Shown here one piece after another: positions 8,557 through 18,998 of a DNA stretch of 64,000 bases (position 1 is the stretch's first letter; every line of letters begins with the position of its first letter). The DNA is from Streptomyces wedmorensis (GTDB lineage: Bacteria; Actinomycetota; Actinomycetes; Streptomycetales; Streptomycetaceae): assembly GCF_000716445.1 (NCBI RefSeq), contig NZ_JNWK01000004.1, forward strand, positions 1 to 64,000. The letters run 5' to 3'. The position numbers and the translations under genes are program-made. A model generated the notes under the pieces. It searched no databases. It saw only the letters and a list, made by a program, of their open reading frames with translations, and was not told the origin of the DNA.

Positions 8557-8577
8557 TCTCAATTCGGGCAAAACAAC
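8557..8577. promoter_or_regulatory. 21-base element shared with the 40063-40083 promoter region
   Basis: TCTCAATTCGGGCAAAACAA plus one more base lies 55 bases before the serS start. The same string with a single A-to-G change is found at 40063-40083, upstream of a metallophosphoesterase gene. A 20-of-21 match between two unrelated intergenic regions in a GC-rich genome is unlikely by chance. I do not recognise the motif; it may be a promoter or a regulator site. Confidence 0.55.
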
Positions 8578-8631
8578 ACGCGCGACCTTATCCGGTGGGG
8601 TCACGTGAACGCGCACCGGTAGCCTGGTGGG

Positions 8632-9921
8632 GTGATTGACCTTCGCCTGCTCCGTGAGGACCCCGACCGTGTTCGCGCCTCCCAGCGCGCCCGTGGAGAG
8701 GACGTCGCGCTCGTCGACGCCCTGCTCTCCGCCGATGAACGGCGCAGGTCGTCCGGCGTCCGCTTCGACGAGCTCCGATCCGAGCAGAAGGCGCTCGGCA
8801 AGCTGATCCCCAAGGCCACCCCCGAGGAGCGCGCCGGGCTCCTCCAGAAGGCCGAGCAGCTCAAGATCGACGTCAAGGCCGCCGAGGCCGAGCAGAACGA
8901 GGCCGACGAGACGGCCAAGCAGCTCCTGCTCCAGCTCGGGAACATCGTCCACACGGACGTCCCGGTCGGCGGCGAGGAGGACTTCGTCGTCCTCGAGACG
9001 CACGGCACCATCCGCGACTTCGCGGCCGAGGGCTTCGAGCCCAAGGACCACCTGGAGCTGGGCGAGGCGCTCGGCGCCATCGACGTCGAGCGGGGCGCCA
9101 AGGTCTCCGGCTCGCGCTTCTACTACCTGACCGGCGTCGGCGCCCTGCTTGAGCTGGCCCTGGTCAACGCGGCGATCGCCCAGGCCACCGAGGCCGGCTT
9201 CATCCCCATGCTGACCCCCGCGCTGGTCCGTCCGCGCGCCATGGAGGGCACCGGTTTCCTCGGCCAGGCCGCGGAGAACGTGTACCACCTGGAGAAGGAC
9301 GACTACTACCTCGTCGGCACGTCCGAGGTGCCCCTCGCCGCGTACCACATGGACGAGATCATCGAGGCCGACAAGCTGCCGCTGCGGTACGCGGGCTTCT
9401 CGCCCTGCTTCCGCCGCGAGGCCGGCACGTACGGCAAGGACACCCGGGGCATCTTCCGCGTCCACCAGTTCGACAAGGTCGAGATGTTCTCGTACGTCGC
9501 GCCGGAGGACGCCGAGGCCGAGCACAAGCGGCTCCTGGAGTGGGAGAAGCAGTGGCTGACCAGCCTCGATCTGCCCTTCCAGGTGATCGACGTCGCCACC
9601 GGCGACCTCGGCGCCTCGGCCTCCCGCAAGTTCGACTGCGAGGCGTGGATCCCGACGCAGGGCAAGTACCGCGAGCTGACCTCCGCGTCGAACTGCGACA
9701 GCTTCCAGGCCCGCCGGCTCTCCGTCCGCATGCGCGACGAGCAGGGCGGCAAGAAGACCGTGCAGCCGCTGGCCACCCTGAACGGCACGCTGTGCGCCGT
9801 ACCGCGCACGATCGTGGCGATCCTGGAGAACCACCAGCTCGCCGACGGTTCGGTGCGGGTGCCCGAGGTCCTGCGGCCGTACCTCGGCGGACGCGAGGTC
9901 CTGGAGCCGATCTCCAAGTGA
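8632..9921 (+). CDS. serS: Seryl-tRNA synthetase
   Basis: A 429-residue class II aminoacyl-tRNA synthetase that charges tRNA-Ser (and tRNA-Sec where present). The N-terminus [17 protein letters not shown] leads to the antiparallel coiled-coil arm (about residues 30-100) that recognises the long variable arm of tRNA-Ser. Class II motif 2 is [20 protein letters not shown] near residue 256, and motif 3 is [17 protein letters not shown] near residue 383. It begins with GTG. Its stop overlaps the GTG start of the HAD gene (GTGA), and a serine tRNA gene lies just beyond that. The upstream DnaA-box region presumably also carries its promoter. Confidence 0.97.
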   Translation: MIDLRLLREDPDRVRASQRARGEDVALVDALLSADERRRSSGVRFDELRSEQKALGKLIPKATPEERAGLLQKAEQLKIDVKAAEAEQNEADETAKQLLLQLGNIVHTDVPVGGEEDFVVLETHGTIRDFAAEGFEPKDHLELGEALGAIDVERGAKVSGSRFYYLTGVGALLELALVNAAIAQATEAGFIPMLTPALVRPRAMEGTGFLGQAAENVYHLEKDDYYLVGTSEVPLAAYHMDEIIEADKLPLRYAGFSPCFRREAGTYGKDTRGIFRVHQFDKVEMFSYVAPEDAEAEHKRLLEWEKQWLTSLDLPFQVIDVATGDLGASASRKFDCEAWIPTQGKYRELTSASNCDSFQARRLSVRMRDEQGGKKTVQPLATLNGTLCAVPRTIVAILENHQLADGSVRVPEVLRPYLGGREVLEPISK

Positions 9922-10724
9922 GCCCGTTCCCCTACCGCCTGGTCGCGACGGACCTCGACGGCACGCTGCTGCGTTCCGACGAGTCCGTCTCGGACCGCAC
10001 GCGGAACGCGCTCGCCGCCGCGACGGCGGCGGGCGCCGCGCACATCGTGGTCACCGGCCGGGCGGTGCCCTGGACCCGGCACATCCTCGACGACCTCGGC
10101 TACGAGGGGATCGCGGTGTGCGGGCAGGGCGCGCAGGTCTACCACGCCGGCGAGCACCGGCTGCTGACCTCGCTGACCCTGGACCGGCAGCTCGCGGGAC
10201 TGGCCCTCTCCAAGATCGAGGCCGAGGTGGGCCCGCTGGCCCTCGCCGCGAGCCGTGACGGTCTGGACGGCGAGGTCCTGATGGGCCCGGGCTACAAGGC
10301 CCAGGAAGGTCCCCTGCCGTACGTGCCGTACGAGGACCCGGCGGAGCTGTGGTCGGCGCCGCTGACCAAGCTGTACATCCAGCACCCGACGCTGACCGAC
10401 GACGAGCTGACCCGGGCCGCCCGCGAGACCGTCGGCGGGCTCGTCGACGTCGTGATGGCCGGCCCCGGCATCGTGGAGATCCTCCCGCTCGGCCTCAGCA
10501 AGGCGACCGGGCTGTCGCTGGCCGCCCGCCGTCTCGGCGTGAAGGCCGCGGAGACGATCGCCTTCGGCGACATGCCGAACGACATCCCGATGTTCGGCTG
10601 GGCGGCCCACGGCGTGGCCATGGGCAACGCGCACGAGGAACTGCGGGTGGTGGCGGACGAGGTGACGGCCTCCAACGAGGAGGACGGCATCGCGCTCGTC
10701 CTGGAGCGCCTGCTGAGCGCCTGA
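9918..10724 (+). CDS. HAD-superfamily Cof-type sugar-phosphate phosphatase
   Basis: A 268-residue protein of the Cof/YbiV (HAD-IIB) group. Motif I is ATDLDGTLL (residues about 9-17, nucleophile Asp), motif II is VVTGR near residue 45, and motif IV is [12 protein letters not shown] near residue 215, followed by [11 protein letters not shown]. The cap domain between motifs II and III sets substrate choice, usually phosphosugars or FMN-like compounds. It starts at a GTG overlapping the serS stop, so it is translationally coupled to serS. A close relative with the same motifs lies at 27884-28765. The true substrate cannot be told from sequence. Confidence 0.88.
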   Translation: MSPFPYRLVATDLDGTLLRSDESVSDRTRNALAAATAAGAAHIVVTGRAVPWTRHILDDLGYEGIAVCGQGAQVYHAGEHRLLTSLTLDRQLAGLALSKIEAEVGPLALAASRDGLDGEVLMGPGYKAQEGPLPYVPYEDPAELWSAPLTKLYIQHPTLTDDELTRAARETVGGLVDVVMAGPGIVEILPLGLSKATGLSLAARRLGVKAAETIAFGDMPNDIPMFGWAAHGVAMGNAHEELRVVADEVTASNEEDGIALVLERLLSA

Positions 10725-10740
10725 CCCTCCGGAACCCTCG

Positions 10741-10764
10741 AAGGCCACCCCGCGGGGTGGCCTT
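10741..10764 (+). terminator. Terminator of the serS operon
   Basis: A perfect 24-base palindrome (AAGGCCACCCCG followed by its complement) starts 17 bases after the HAD stop. It forms a very GC-rich hairpin. It faces the minus-strand tRNA-Ser gene ending at 10777 and may serve that transcript too. Confidence 0.8.
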
Positions 10765-10776
10765 CGTCGTGCTCGG

Positions 10777-10861
<85 letters not shown>

Positions 10862-10944
10862 GGGAGGGAGCGGCCCGCGCGGACGAGGTCCACGCGCTCG
10901 AAGCGGCCGCTCCCTTCGGGGGATCCCCCGTGCCCCCCGTACAA

Positions 10945-11607
10945 CTAGTCTGCGCCGGGCCCCTGTTCGAGTGCGACCGATTTTTCTCCGCGGGTCAGGG
11001 GATAGCAGGCGAGCCCGATCGCCAGCGAGATCGCGTGGCCGAGGTCGGTGTACGTCCGGTCGGTGGCGAGCGGTACGAGGAAGAACGCGAGCACCGCGGC
11101 GAGGTAGAGCCAGCGCCAGGGGCGCGGCAGCCGGTAGGTCAGGATCCCGGCCGAGGCGGCGAGGCCGTAGCTGACCCCGATGTCGACGACGTGTGCCATG
11201 CTGCGCGGCACGTCGTGGAGCCGGATGGCCACCAGGACGACCTGCTGGCTGATCAGGGTCGCCGCGATGTGCGCCGTCGCCACGGTGAAGAGCCACTTCG
11301 GGGTGCCGAGCCAGCGCTCCACGGGGGCGTGCAGGACTTCGAAGAGGAGCGCGTACAGCAGGACGTCGGCGGGGTCCTCGATCCAGAACGCGCTGCCGAG
11401 CAGCGCCCGCAGCGGATGGTGCGCGAGCTGGTGGAGATTGCTGCTGTTGCGGTGGAGGAGGTACGTCTCCAGCGCGTCCGGGGAGAGCGCGATGACGAGG
11501 CTGGTGAGCGCGATGACCGCCAGCCACACATGCGTACCGGGTGACGAACGCACCCACGACCTGATCGGCCGGGACGGTTCGCCACCCGGGGAGGTTTTGC
11601 TCGGCAC
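10945..11607 (-). CDS. Rhomboid-like integral membrane protein
   Basis: A 220-residue protein with about six membrane helices. The fold resembles rhomboids. A GVSYG segment in a central helix (HVVDIGVSYGLAASAG) sits where GxSG carries the catalytic serine. A late helix has GHAISLAIGLACY, matching the His-x-x-Gly pattern of the rhomboid TM6 histidine. This suggests the Ser-His dyad may be kept, but the GxSG glycine is a tyrosine, so activity is uncertain. The likely start is the GTG at 11607. Its neighbours are lpdA (minus) upstream and tRNA-Ser downstream; no substrate is evident. It belongs to an actinobacterial rhomboid-like group with no known function that I can name. Confidence 0.75.
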   Translation of the reverse strand: MPSKTSPGGEPSRPIRSWVRSSPGTHVWLAVIALTSLVIALSPDALETYLLHRNSSNLHQLAHHPLRALLGSAFWIEDPADVLLYALLFEVLHAPVERWLGTPKWLFTVATAHIAATLISQQVVLVAIRLHDVPRSMAHVVDIGVSYGLAASAGILTYRLPRPWRWLYLAAVLAFFLVPLATDRTYTDLGHAISLAIGLACYPLTRGEKSVALEQGPGAD

Positions 11608-11642
11608 CTTTCAGTGCCTATCACCCCACGATGGGAGAAACC

Positions 11643-13046
<1,404 letters not shown>

Positions 13047-13182
13047 GACTGACTCCCGAGGGTGATGAGGGTGTTCGGTGCACGTACGGGCCCACAGTAG
13101 TCCGGTCGCTGCGGCCCGGCCGGAGAGGCGAGGGAGGTCACTTGTAGGATGACTGGGCAACCGGGCGAATAGGGGATTCTCG

Positions 13183-13863
13183 ATGGCTCTGAAGGCGGCG
13201 GGGCGCACCTCGCTGGTCGACTCCGTGGTGGACCAGCTGCGCACGCAACTCACCGACGGGGAGTGGACGGTCGGCGACCGCATCCCGACCGAGCACGAGC
13301 TCGCGCAGCAGCTCGGCGTGGGCCGCAACACCGTCCGCGAGGCGGTCCGGGTCCTCGTCCACGCCGGCCTCCTGGAGTCCCGCCAGGGCAACGGCACCTT
13401 CGTCAGGTCGACCGCCGACCCGGCCGCCGTCCTGCGCGGGGTGCGTCACGCGGGCGCGTCCGACGTCCTCGAACTGCGGATCGCCCTGGAGGCCGAGGCC
13501 GCCCGGCTCGCGGCCGCCCGGCGCGACGCCGACGACCTGCTGCGGCTGCGGGCGGCCCTGGCCGGCCTGCGGGAGGAGGGCGACCGGGACGCGGACGCCG
13601 ACCTCGCCTTCCACCTGGCCGTCGTCGGCGCGACCCACAACGCCGCCTTCGTCGAGGTGTACCGCTTCTTCTCCGCCCAGGTGCACGAGGTGCTGGTGGA
13701 GGCCCTGGGCGACCACGAGATGCCGCCGGTCGACATCGACGCCCACGACGCGCTGGTGACGGCGATCGAGGCGGGCGACCCGGACGCGGCCGAGCGGCAG
13801 GCCCGCGAACTGCTGCGGGTCCCGATGGAGACGGTCGCCGCCCTGGCCGAACCGACCCGATGA
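13183..13863 (+). CDS. GntR-family (FadR/FCD subfamily) transcriptional regulator
   Basis: A 226-residue protein with an N-terminal winged helix (about residues 8-75; [40 protein letters not shown] is split by the recognition helix). A C-terminal all-helical FCD ligand-binding domain covers about 90-215. The FCD metal ligands appear as Asp and His in [16 protein letters not shown] and a later His in DAHDALV. It probably responds to a carboxylic acid. The stop overlaps the start of the MFS gene (ATGA), so the regulator and transporter form an operon. It is divergent from lpdA with a 136-base gap, which likely holds its operator. Confidence 0.93.
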   Translation: MALKAAGRTSLVDSVVDQLRTQLTDGEWTVGDRIPTEHELAQQLGVGRNTVREAVRVLVHAGLLESRQGNGTFVRSTADPAAVLRGVRHAGASDVLELRIALEAEAARLAAARRDADDLLRLRAALAGLREEGDRDADADLAFHLAVVGATHNAAFVEVYRFFSAQVHEVLVEALGDHEMPPVDIDAHDALVTAIEAGDPDAAERQARELLRVPMETVAALAEPTR

Positions 13864-15125
13864 GCACCGGGGCACGCACGACGGAAGGCGTCCGGCCCGA
13901 GGCCCGGGTACGGCGGCCGGACGAGCGGGCGGCCGCCCGGCGGGCGCGGGTCGCGCACCCGGCGGTTCTCCTCGTCGGCATCGTGCTGGCCTCGCTGAAC
14001 ATGCGGGTCGCGCTGGCGAGCGTGGCGCCGCTGGTCGGCGAGATGTCCGAGGACTTCGGGCTCTCCTCGACGGCGAGTTCGCTGGTGACCTCGGTGCCCG
14101 TGCTGTTCCTGGGCGTGGGCGCGCTGGTCGCTCCCTGGCTCGGCCGCCGCCTCGGTGCCGAGCGCGTGCTGTTCGGGGCGCTCCTCCTGCTCGGCGTCGG
14201 CATCCTCGTGCGCGTCCTGCCGTCCGTGTTCGCGCTGTACGGAGGCGGGATCCTCGTCGGCACCGCGATCGCCCTGCTCAACGTCCTGATGCCGGGCCTG
14301 ATCAAGCGGGACTTCCCGGACCGGGGCGCGGCCATGACCTCGGTCTACACGAGCGCGATGATCGCCGGTGCGACGGTGGCGGCGGCGGCCGCGGTGCCGT
14401 TGGAGAAGGCGCTGGGCGGCGGCTGGCAGGCCTCGCTCGGCGTCTGGTCGCTGCTGGCCGCGGTCGCGGCCCTCGCCTGGCTGCCGCAGGTGCTGATCGC
14501 CCGCGGCCGTACGGACCACGCGGTACGGGCCGTCCCGGCCGCCGGCGCCCGCCCGGTGCGGGTCTGGCGCTCGGCGCTGGCCTGGCAGGTCACGCTGTTC
14601 ATGGGGTTGCAGTCGCTGTGGTCGTACGTGCTGATCGCCTGGATGCCGACGATGTTCACCGACCACGGGATGAGCCGCTCCACCGCCGGCGTGATCTTCG
14701 CCTTCAACAACCTCATCCAGATCGCGGGCGCCTTCCTGGTGCCGCTGCTCGCCGGCCGGATGCGGAGTCAGCGCCCGCTGGTCGTGCTGGTCACCACGCT
14801 GGTCGCGGCCGGGTACGCCGGACTGATGACGGCGCCCGTGCAGGGCGCCTGGCTCTGGTCCGCGGTGCTCGGCATCGGCCAGGGCGGGGCGGTGGGCCTC
14901 GCCCTGACCCTGATCGTGCTGCGCTCCGGGGACGCGGTGACCGCCGCCCGGCTGTCCGGGATGGCCCAGACGGTGGGCTATCTGCTCGCCGCGGCGGGGC
15001 CGCTGGCTGCCGGCGCCCTCCACCAGGCCACCGGCTCCTGGACCCTGCCGATCTGCGGCGTCCTCGGCGTCTGCGCGGCGGCCCTCGCCGTGGGCCTGCT
15101 CGCGGCCCGGGACCGGACGGTGTGA
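13860..15125 (+). CDS. MFS transporter, CynX/NimT family
   Basis: A 421-residue permease with about 12 membrane helices after a 35-residue Arg/Ala-rich cytoplasmic N-terminus. The first helix contains LLVGIVLASLNMRVALASVAPLVGEM, the usual opening of CynX-type MFS proteins. A helix-2/3 loop GRRLGAERVL resembles the MFS A-motif. Members include cyanate and 2-nitroimidazole transporters. The coupled GntR/FCD regulator suggests that an organic acid or drug-like compound is the substrate. Its ATG overlaps the regulator's stop. Confidence 0.9.
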   Translation: MSTGARTTEGVRPEARVRRPDERAAARRARVAHPAVLLVGIVLASLNMRVALASVAPLVGEMSEDFGLSSTASSLVTSVPVLFLGVGALVAPWLGRRLGAERVLFGALLLLGVGILVRVLPSVFALYGGGILVGTAIALLNVLMPGLIKRDFPDRGAAMTSVYTSAMIAGATVAAAAAVPLEKALGGGWQASLGVWSLLAAVAALAWLPQVLIARGRTDHAVRAVPAAGARPVRVWRSALAWQVTLFMGLQSLWSYVLIAWMPTMFTDHGMSRSTAGVIFAFNNLIQIAGAFLVPLLAGRMRSQRPLVVLVTTLVAAGYAGLMTAPVQGAWLWSAVLGIGQGGAVGLALTLIVLRSGDAVTAARLSGMAQTVGYLLAAAGPLAAGALHQATGSWTLPICGVLGVCAAALAVGLLAARDRTV

Positions 15126-15196
15126 GCCGTCGGTCCGTCCCCGGTCCGGGACTGGGTCGTGGGTGGGGAGGGCGGGGGCGGGGCGTCGCGGGGTGG

Positions 15197-15228
15197 GGCT
15201 CCCGGGGGCGGGGGACGCCCCCGGAGCC
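15197..15228. terminator. Hairpin between convergent MFS and ABC permease genes
   Basis: GGCTCCCGGGGGC pairs with GCCCCCGGAGCC, with one bulged base, in the 125-base gap between two convergent stops. The surrounding 15160-15228 stretch is extremely G-rich on the plus strand. It is likely a bidirectional terminator. Confidence 0.6.
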
Positions 15229-15250
15229 GTACCGCATCCGTCCGGGGTGA

Positions 15251-15970
15251 CTACTCCTCGCCGGCCAGCTTCAGGGTCCGCAGCTTGTGGCCGGCGAACC
15301 AGGTCGCGGCGACGGTGACCGCGATGAGGAGTATCGAGGCCGTCGGGAGCGCGACCTCGGAGGTGACCAGGCCGTCGCCGGTGACCTTCTCCGCGAGGGC
15401 CAGCGCCCACTGCTGGACGCTCAGGGTCTTCGCCCCGGCGATCAGGGAGCCGAACAGCGCCTCCCACACCAGGGCGTAGACCAGGCCGATCACCACGGCG
15501 TGCCGGCTGACCGTGCCGAGCAGCAGGAACAGCGCGCTGTACGTGATGGACGCCACCAGGGCCGCCACCGTGTACGCGACGGCCACCTGCTGCCCGTTGC
15601 CGTTGAGGATGAAGCCGGCGATCAGTGTCGGGACGGCGGAGAAGACCATGGTGACCGCGATCGCCACGATCAGCTTGGTGAAGATGATCGTGGGCCGCTT
15701 CACCGGCTTGGACAGCAGGTAGACGATCGAGCCGTCGTCGATCTCGGGTCCGATCGCGCCCGTGCCGGCGATCACGCCGATCAGCGGCACCATCGTGGCC
15801 AGCGCGAAGCCGCCGAGGACGTCGGCCGCGACCTGGTCGTCCGCGCCGTTGAAACCGCGGACCGCCGCCGAGATGAGCAGCAGCATGCCTGGCAGCAGGA
15901 AGAGGATCAGCGCCCTGCGGCGGCCGAGGAGGGCCCGGTAGGTGAGCCGGGCGACTGTGGGGTTGTACAT
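15251..15970 (-). CDS. ABC-2 type transporter permease
   Basis: A 239-residue membrane protein with six predicted helices (LILFLLPGMLLLISAAV, VAADVLGGFALATMVPLIGVIAG and others). The motif IGPEIDDGSIVYLLSKPVKRPTI is typical of ABC-2 permeases, in which a cytoplasmic stretch after helix 2 contacts the ATPase. It is the last gene of the four-gene minus-strand cluster and starts 14 bases after the ATPase gene at 15985-16896, its probable partner. The exported substrate is unknown. Confidence 0.88.
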   Translation of the reverse strand: MYNPTVARLTYRALLGRRRALILFLLPGMLLLISAAVRGFNGADDQVAADVLGGFALATMVPLIGVIAGTGAIGPEIDDGSIVYLLSKPVKRPTIIFTKLIVAIAVTMVFSAVPTLIAGFILNGNGQQVAVAYTVAALVASITYSALFLLLGTVSRHAVVIGLVYALVWEALFGSLIAGAKTLSVQQWALALAEKVTGDGLVTSEVALPTASILLIAVTVAATWFAGHKLRTLKLAGEE

Positions 15971-15984
15971 CGGTCAGGCTCCTT

Positions 15985-16896
15985 TCAGGCCGCGACGAGG
16001 TACGAGAAGACCGATTCGAGGGACTCGTCCGAGGGCGAGACCGTCAGCAGACGGATACCGCGCTCCTTCGCGACCTTCGGCAGCAGCTCCGTGAACCGTC
16101 CGAAGTCGACCGCCTGCACGCGCAGTCCGCCCTCCGCGTGGTCGACCTCGATGCCGGCCGTCGACGGGTCGGCGATCAGCGCGGCGGCGAGGGCCCGGTC
16201 GTCGCTGGAGCGGACGAGGTAGCGGTGCGGCCGGTCGGTCATCAGGCGGCGGATCTTGCGGAAGTCGCCGGAGGCCGCGTGACGCCCGGCCACGATCACC
16301 TCGATGTGGGAGGCGAGCTGCTCGACCTCCTCCAGGATGTGCGAGGAGAACAGCACGGTGCGGCCGTCCGCGCCCATCCGCCGCAGCAGGTCCATCAGCT
16401 GCATGCGCTGGCGCGGGTCCATGCCGTTGAACGGCTCGTCGAGCAGCAGCACCGACGGCTCGTGCACGAGGGCCGAGGCCATCTTCACGCGCTGCCGCAT
16501 GCCCTTGCTGTACGTGGAGATCCTGCGGTCCTGGGCGTACTCCATCTCGACCGTGGCCAGGGCCCGCTGGGCCTCCTTCGAGCCGAGGCCCTGCAACTCC
16601 GCGTTCGCCTGGACGAATTCGCGGCCGGTGAGGAAGTCGTACATCGCCTCCCGCTCGGGCACGACACCGATCTCGCGGTAGACCGACTCGTTCCCCCAGA
16701 TCGTCCGGCCGTCGAGGGTGACGGAGCCGGTGGAGGGGTCGAGGAAGCCGCCCATCATGTTGATCAGGGTGGACTTCCCCGCGCCGTTGGGCCCGAGGAG
16801 ACCGGTGACGCCCGGCCCGACCGACATCGTGACGTCGTTCACGGCCACGACGTTGCCGAACCAGCGGGAGACGTGGTCGATGTGGAGCGTTGTCAC
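15985..16896 (-). CDS. ABC transporter ATP-binding protein
   Basis: A 303-residue ATPase. Walker A is GPNGAGKST (near residue 42), the signature is YSKGMRQRVKMASAL (near 135), and Walker B is LLLDEPFNGMD. The C-terminal third is a domain typical of ABC-2 exporters (drug or lipid export). It starts at a GTG that overlaps the stop of the upstream permease gene. With the neighbouring permease genes it forms an exporter. Confidence 0.92.
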   Translation of the reverse strand: MTTLHIDHVSRWFGNVVAVNDVTMSVGPGVTGLLGPNGAGKSTLINMMGGFLDPSTGSVTLDGRTIWGNESVYREIGVVPEREAMYDFLTGREFVQANAELQGLGSKEAQRALATVEMEYAQDRRISTYSKGMRQRVKMASALVHEPSVLLLDEPFNGMDPRQRMQLMDLLRRMGADGRTVLFSSHILEEVEQLASHIEVIVAGRHAASGDFRKIRRLMTDRPHRYLVRSSDDRALAAALIADPSTAGIEVDHAEGGLRVQAVDFGRFTELLPKVAKERGIRLLTVSPSDESLESVFSYLVAA

Positions 16897-17795
16897 AGCC
16901 CGACCTTTCGGTAGCGGCGCATCAGGATGCCGTACGAGCCGGCCACGAGCGCGAGGACGACCAGCAGATAGACCACGCCGACACCGGCGCCCGGACCCCC
17001 GCCGTCGGGGAAGCCCGTCGGTGCGCCCAGGAAGGCGGTCTGCACACCGTCGATCAGGGTCATCGGCGAGAACAGGCCGAGCCACTGGATGGCGCCCTCG
17101 TTCTCCGTGGCGTAGGCGATGCCCATGAGGGTGGACACCGCCCCGTACGAGATCGTGAAGACGGCGATCACGGCGGCGACACCGAAGCCGCGGCGCGGGG
17201 TGAGGGCCGCCATGACCAGCCCTATGCCGCCGAACAGCAGCGAGAGCAGGGCCACCGAGACGAGCCCCTGGCCGAACATCTTGCTCTGCTCGACGAAGTC
17301 CATCTTCGCCAGCATCGAGCCGATCCAGAGGATCAGCAGCGGTGATGCGGTGAGGACGAAGAGCGCCGAGGCCATCGCGCCGAACTTGGCGAGGACGTAG
17401 TCCACGCGCTCGATCGGCCGGGAGAAGTACAGCGGCACCGTCCGGAACCGGAGGTCCCGGGAGACGGACTGGGGCGCCTGCGAGGCCAGGTAGATGCTGA
17501 TGACGACCTGGAGGAACAGCGCGTACTGCGTGTACTCGATCGACAGCTTGGACTGCTTGGTGACGACCGCGACCGCGACGATGATCAGCGCCGGGACGCA
17601 CATCACCGCGAAGAGCAGCATCGGCAGCACCTTGGACTTGGCGCTGCGGCCCAGACCGTACGCGCCGCGCAGCGACTGCGAGAACAGCGACCGGCGCGCG
17701 TACGCCCGGCCGAGGCGCGGGCCGTCGTAGGAGCGGTAGCCGATGTTGTGGATCCGGGTCGTGTCGGGAGCGGCCTTGGAGGTGTCGGTGCTCAT
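16893..17795 (-). CDS. ABC-2 type transporter permease
   Basis: A 300-residue permease with a roughly 55-residue cytoplasmic N-terminus (HNIGYRSYDGPRLGRAYARRSLF) and six helices. SRDLRFRTVPLYFSRPIERVDYV is the ABC-2 coupling segment. The N-terminal string 'Y..YDGPRLGR' recurs in actinobacterial permeases of this type. It overlaps both neighbours by four bases (start with the upstream ATPase stop, stop with the downstream ATPase start), so all four genes are likely translated together. Confidence 0.88.
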   Translation of the reverse strand: MSTDTSKAAPDTTRIHNIGYRSYDGPRLGRAYARRSLFSQSLRGAYGLGRSAKSKVLPMLLFAVMCVPALIIVAVAVVTKQSKLSIEYTQYALFLQVVISIYLASQAPQSVSRDLRFRTVPLYFSRPIERVDYVLAKFGAMASALFVLTASPLLILWIGSMLAKMDFVEQSKMFGQGLVSVALLSLLFGGIGLVMAALTPRRGFGVAAVIAVFTISYGAVSTLMGIAYATENEGAIQWLGLFSPMTLIDGVQTAFLGAPTGFPDGGGPGAGVGVVYLLVVLALVAGSYGILMRRYRKVGL

Positions 17796-18754
17796 CGGGC
17801 CTGCACCTCCTCGTGGTCCGTCGCCTTGAAGACCTCGGCGATGTGGTGGCGGCGCTGCTCCATGCGGACCAGGCCGAGGCCGAGGCCTGCGACGGTGTCC
17901 CGCACGAGGTCGTACGTCTCCTCGCCGGCCGCCTCCATGAGCAGGATGTGGCCGGCGCCGGGCAGGCCGTCCTCGACGCCCGCGTGGATCGTGACCCCGG
18001 CGGAGGCGAGGGCCTCGCGGAGCGCGGCCGTGCCGTCGGGGTGGTCGTCGGAGTCGGTGACCTCGACCGCGAGCGTCGCGGTGATCCGGGTGAAGTCGCT
18101 GGTGGAGCTGGAGCGGAGGAGCCGTCCGCCGTCGATGACGACGACGTGGTCGCAGGTGCGCTCCAGCTCGCCCAGGAGGTGCGAGGTGACGAGGACGGAG
18201 ATGCCGAAGTCGGTCCAGACGCGGCGGATCAGTCCGAGCATCTCGTCGCGGCCGACGGGGTCGAGGCCGTTCGTCGGCTCGTCGAGGAGGACCAGCTTCG
18301 GGTCGTGGACCAGGGCCTGGGCGAGCTTCACCCGCTGCTTCATGCCCGTCGAGTAGCCGCCCATGGGGCGGTAGCGCTCCTCGTACAGGCCGACGTGGCG
18401 CAGGGTGTCGGCGGTCCGCTCGCGGGCGGCGGTCGCGGGCAGCCCGGACATCCGCGCCATGTGGACGACGAACTCGGTCGCCGAGACGTCCGGCGGGAGG
18501 CAGTCGTGCTCCGGCATGTATCCGACGCGCTCACGGATCTGGGCGCCGGCGGTCCGGACGTCGAGGCCCAGGACCTCGGCGTGGCCCTCCGTGGCGGGGG
18601 AGAGGCCGAGCAGAATCTTGATCATGGTGGACTTGCCGGCTCCGTTGGCACCCACGAGTCCGGTCACACCGGGCCCGATGTCCAGGGAGAGCCGGTCAAG
18701 CGCGGTCACCCGGGGGAACCGCTTGCTGAGGCTTTCGGTCGCGATCACAGTCAC
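17792..18754 (-). CDS. ABC transporter ATP-binding protein, first gene of the cluster
   Basis: A 320-residue ATPase. Walker A is GANGAGKST near residue 38, the signature is YSTGMKQRVKLAQALV near 130, and Walker B is LVLLDEPTNGLDP near 152. A C-terminal regulatory domain follows. GTG starts at 18754 or 18748 are both possible; the longer was chosen. It is the first gene of a minus-strand set of ATPase-permease-ATPase-permease, so two half-matched exporters or one hetero-tetrameric exporter are encoded. The upstream gap contains two TTTTCCACA boxes. Confidence 0.9.
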   Translation of the reverse strand: MTVIATESLSKRFPRVTALDRLSLDIGPGVTGLVGANGAGKSTMIKILLGLSPATEGHAEVLGLDVRTAGAQIRERVGYMPEHDCLPPDVSATEFVVHMARMSGLPATAARERTADTLRHVGLYEERYRPMGGYSTGMKQRVKLAQALVHDPKLVLLDEPTNGLDPVGRDEMLGLIRRVWTDFGISVLVTSHLLGELERTCDHVVVIDGGRLLRSSSTSDFTRITATLAVEVTDSDDHPDGTAALREALASAGVTIHAGVEDGLPGAGHILLMEAAGEETYDLVRDTVAGLGLGLVRMEQRRHHIAEVFKATDHEEVQAR

Positions 18755-18859
18755 GCTTCGACGGTAGTGGCGCGCGCCACAGCGGTCGTCAGCCCAACGG
18801 CTCGATCCTTGTCCGACCAGAGGAGTACAAGCCAGTAGGGGAGGTCGCGACGAAAGTCT

Positions 18860-18891
18860 TTTTCCACAGCCGTCCGCCGGTCTTTTCCACA
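18860..18891. promoter_or_regulatory. Pair of near-consensus DnaA boxes in a divergent promoter region
   Basis: TTTTCCACA occurs at 18860-18868 and 18883-18891, each inside the longer direct repeat TTTTCCACAGCC, 23 bases apart. Each has one mismatch to TT(A/G)TCCACA. The pair lies in the 244-base gap between the divergent ABC cluster and the M24 peptidase gene. Apart from these the gap shows only presumed promoters. Confidence 0.45.
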
Positions 18892-18998
18892 GCCTCGTGC
18901 CCGACCCCTTGACGCAGCCGCCGAGCATTGTCACATTCATCGGTGTCAAGTTACGGACGCGTAGTGCGATCGGGCGCTCACACGGGACGGCGGGTGGC

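Noticed and set aside
8146..8631. Possible oriC
   Set aside because: DnaA boxes are too few and spread out, there is no AT-rich unwinding element, and the flanking genes are pheA and serS rather than dnaA/dnaN.
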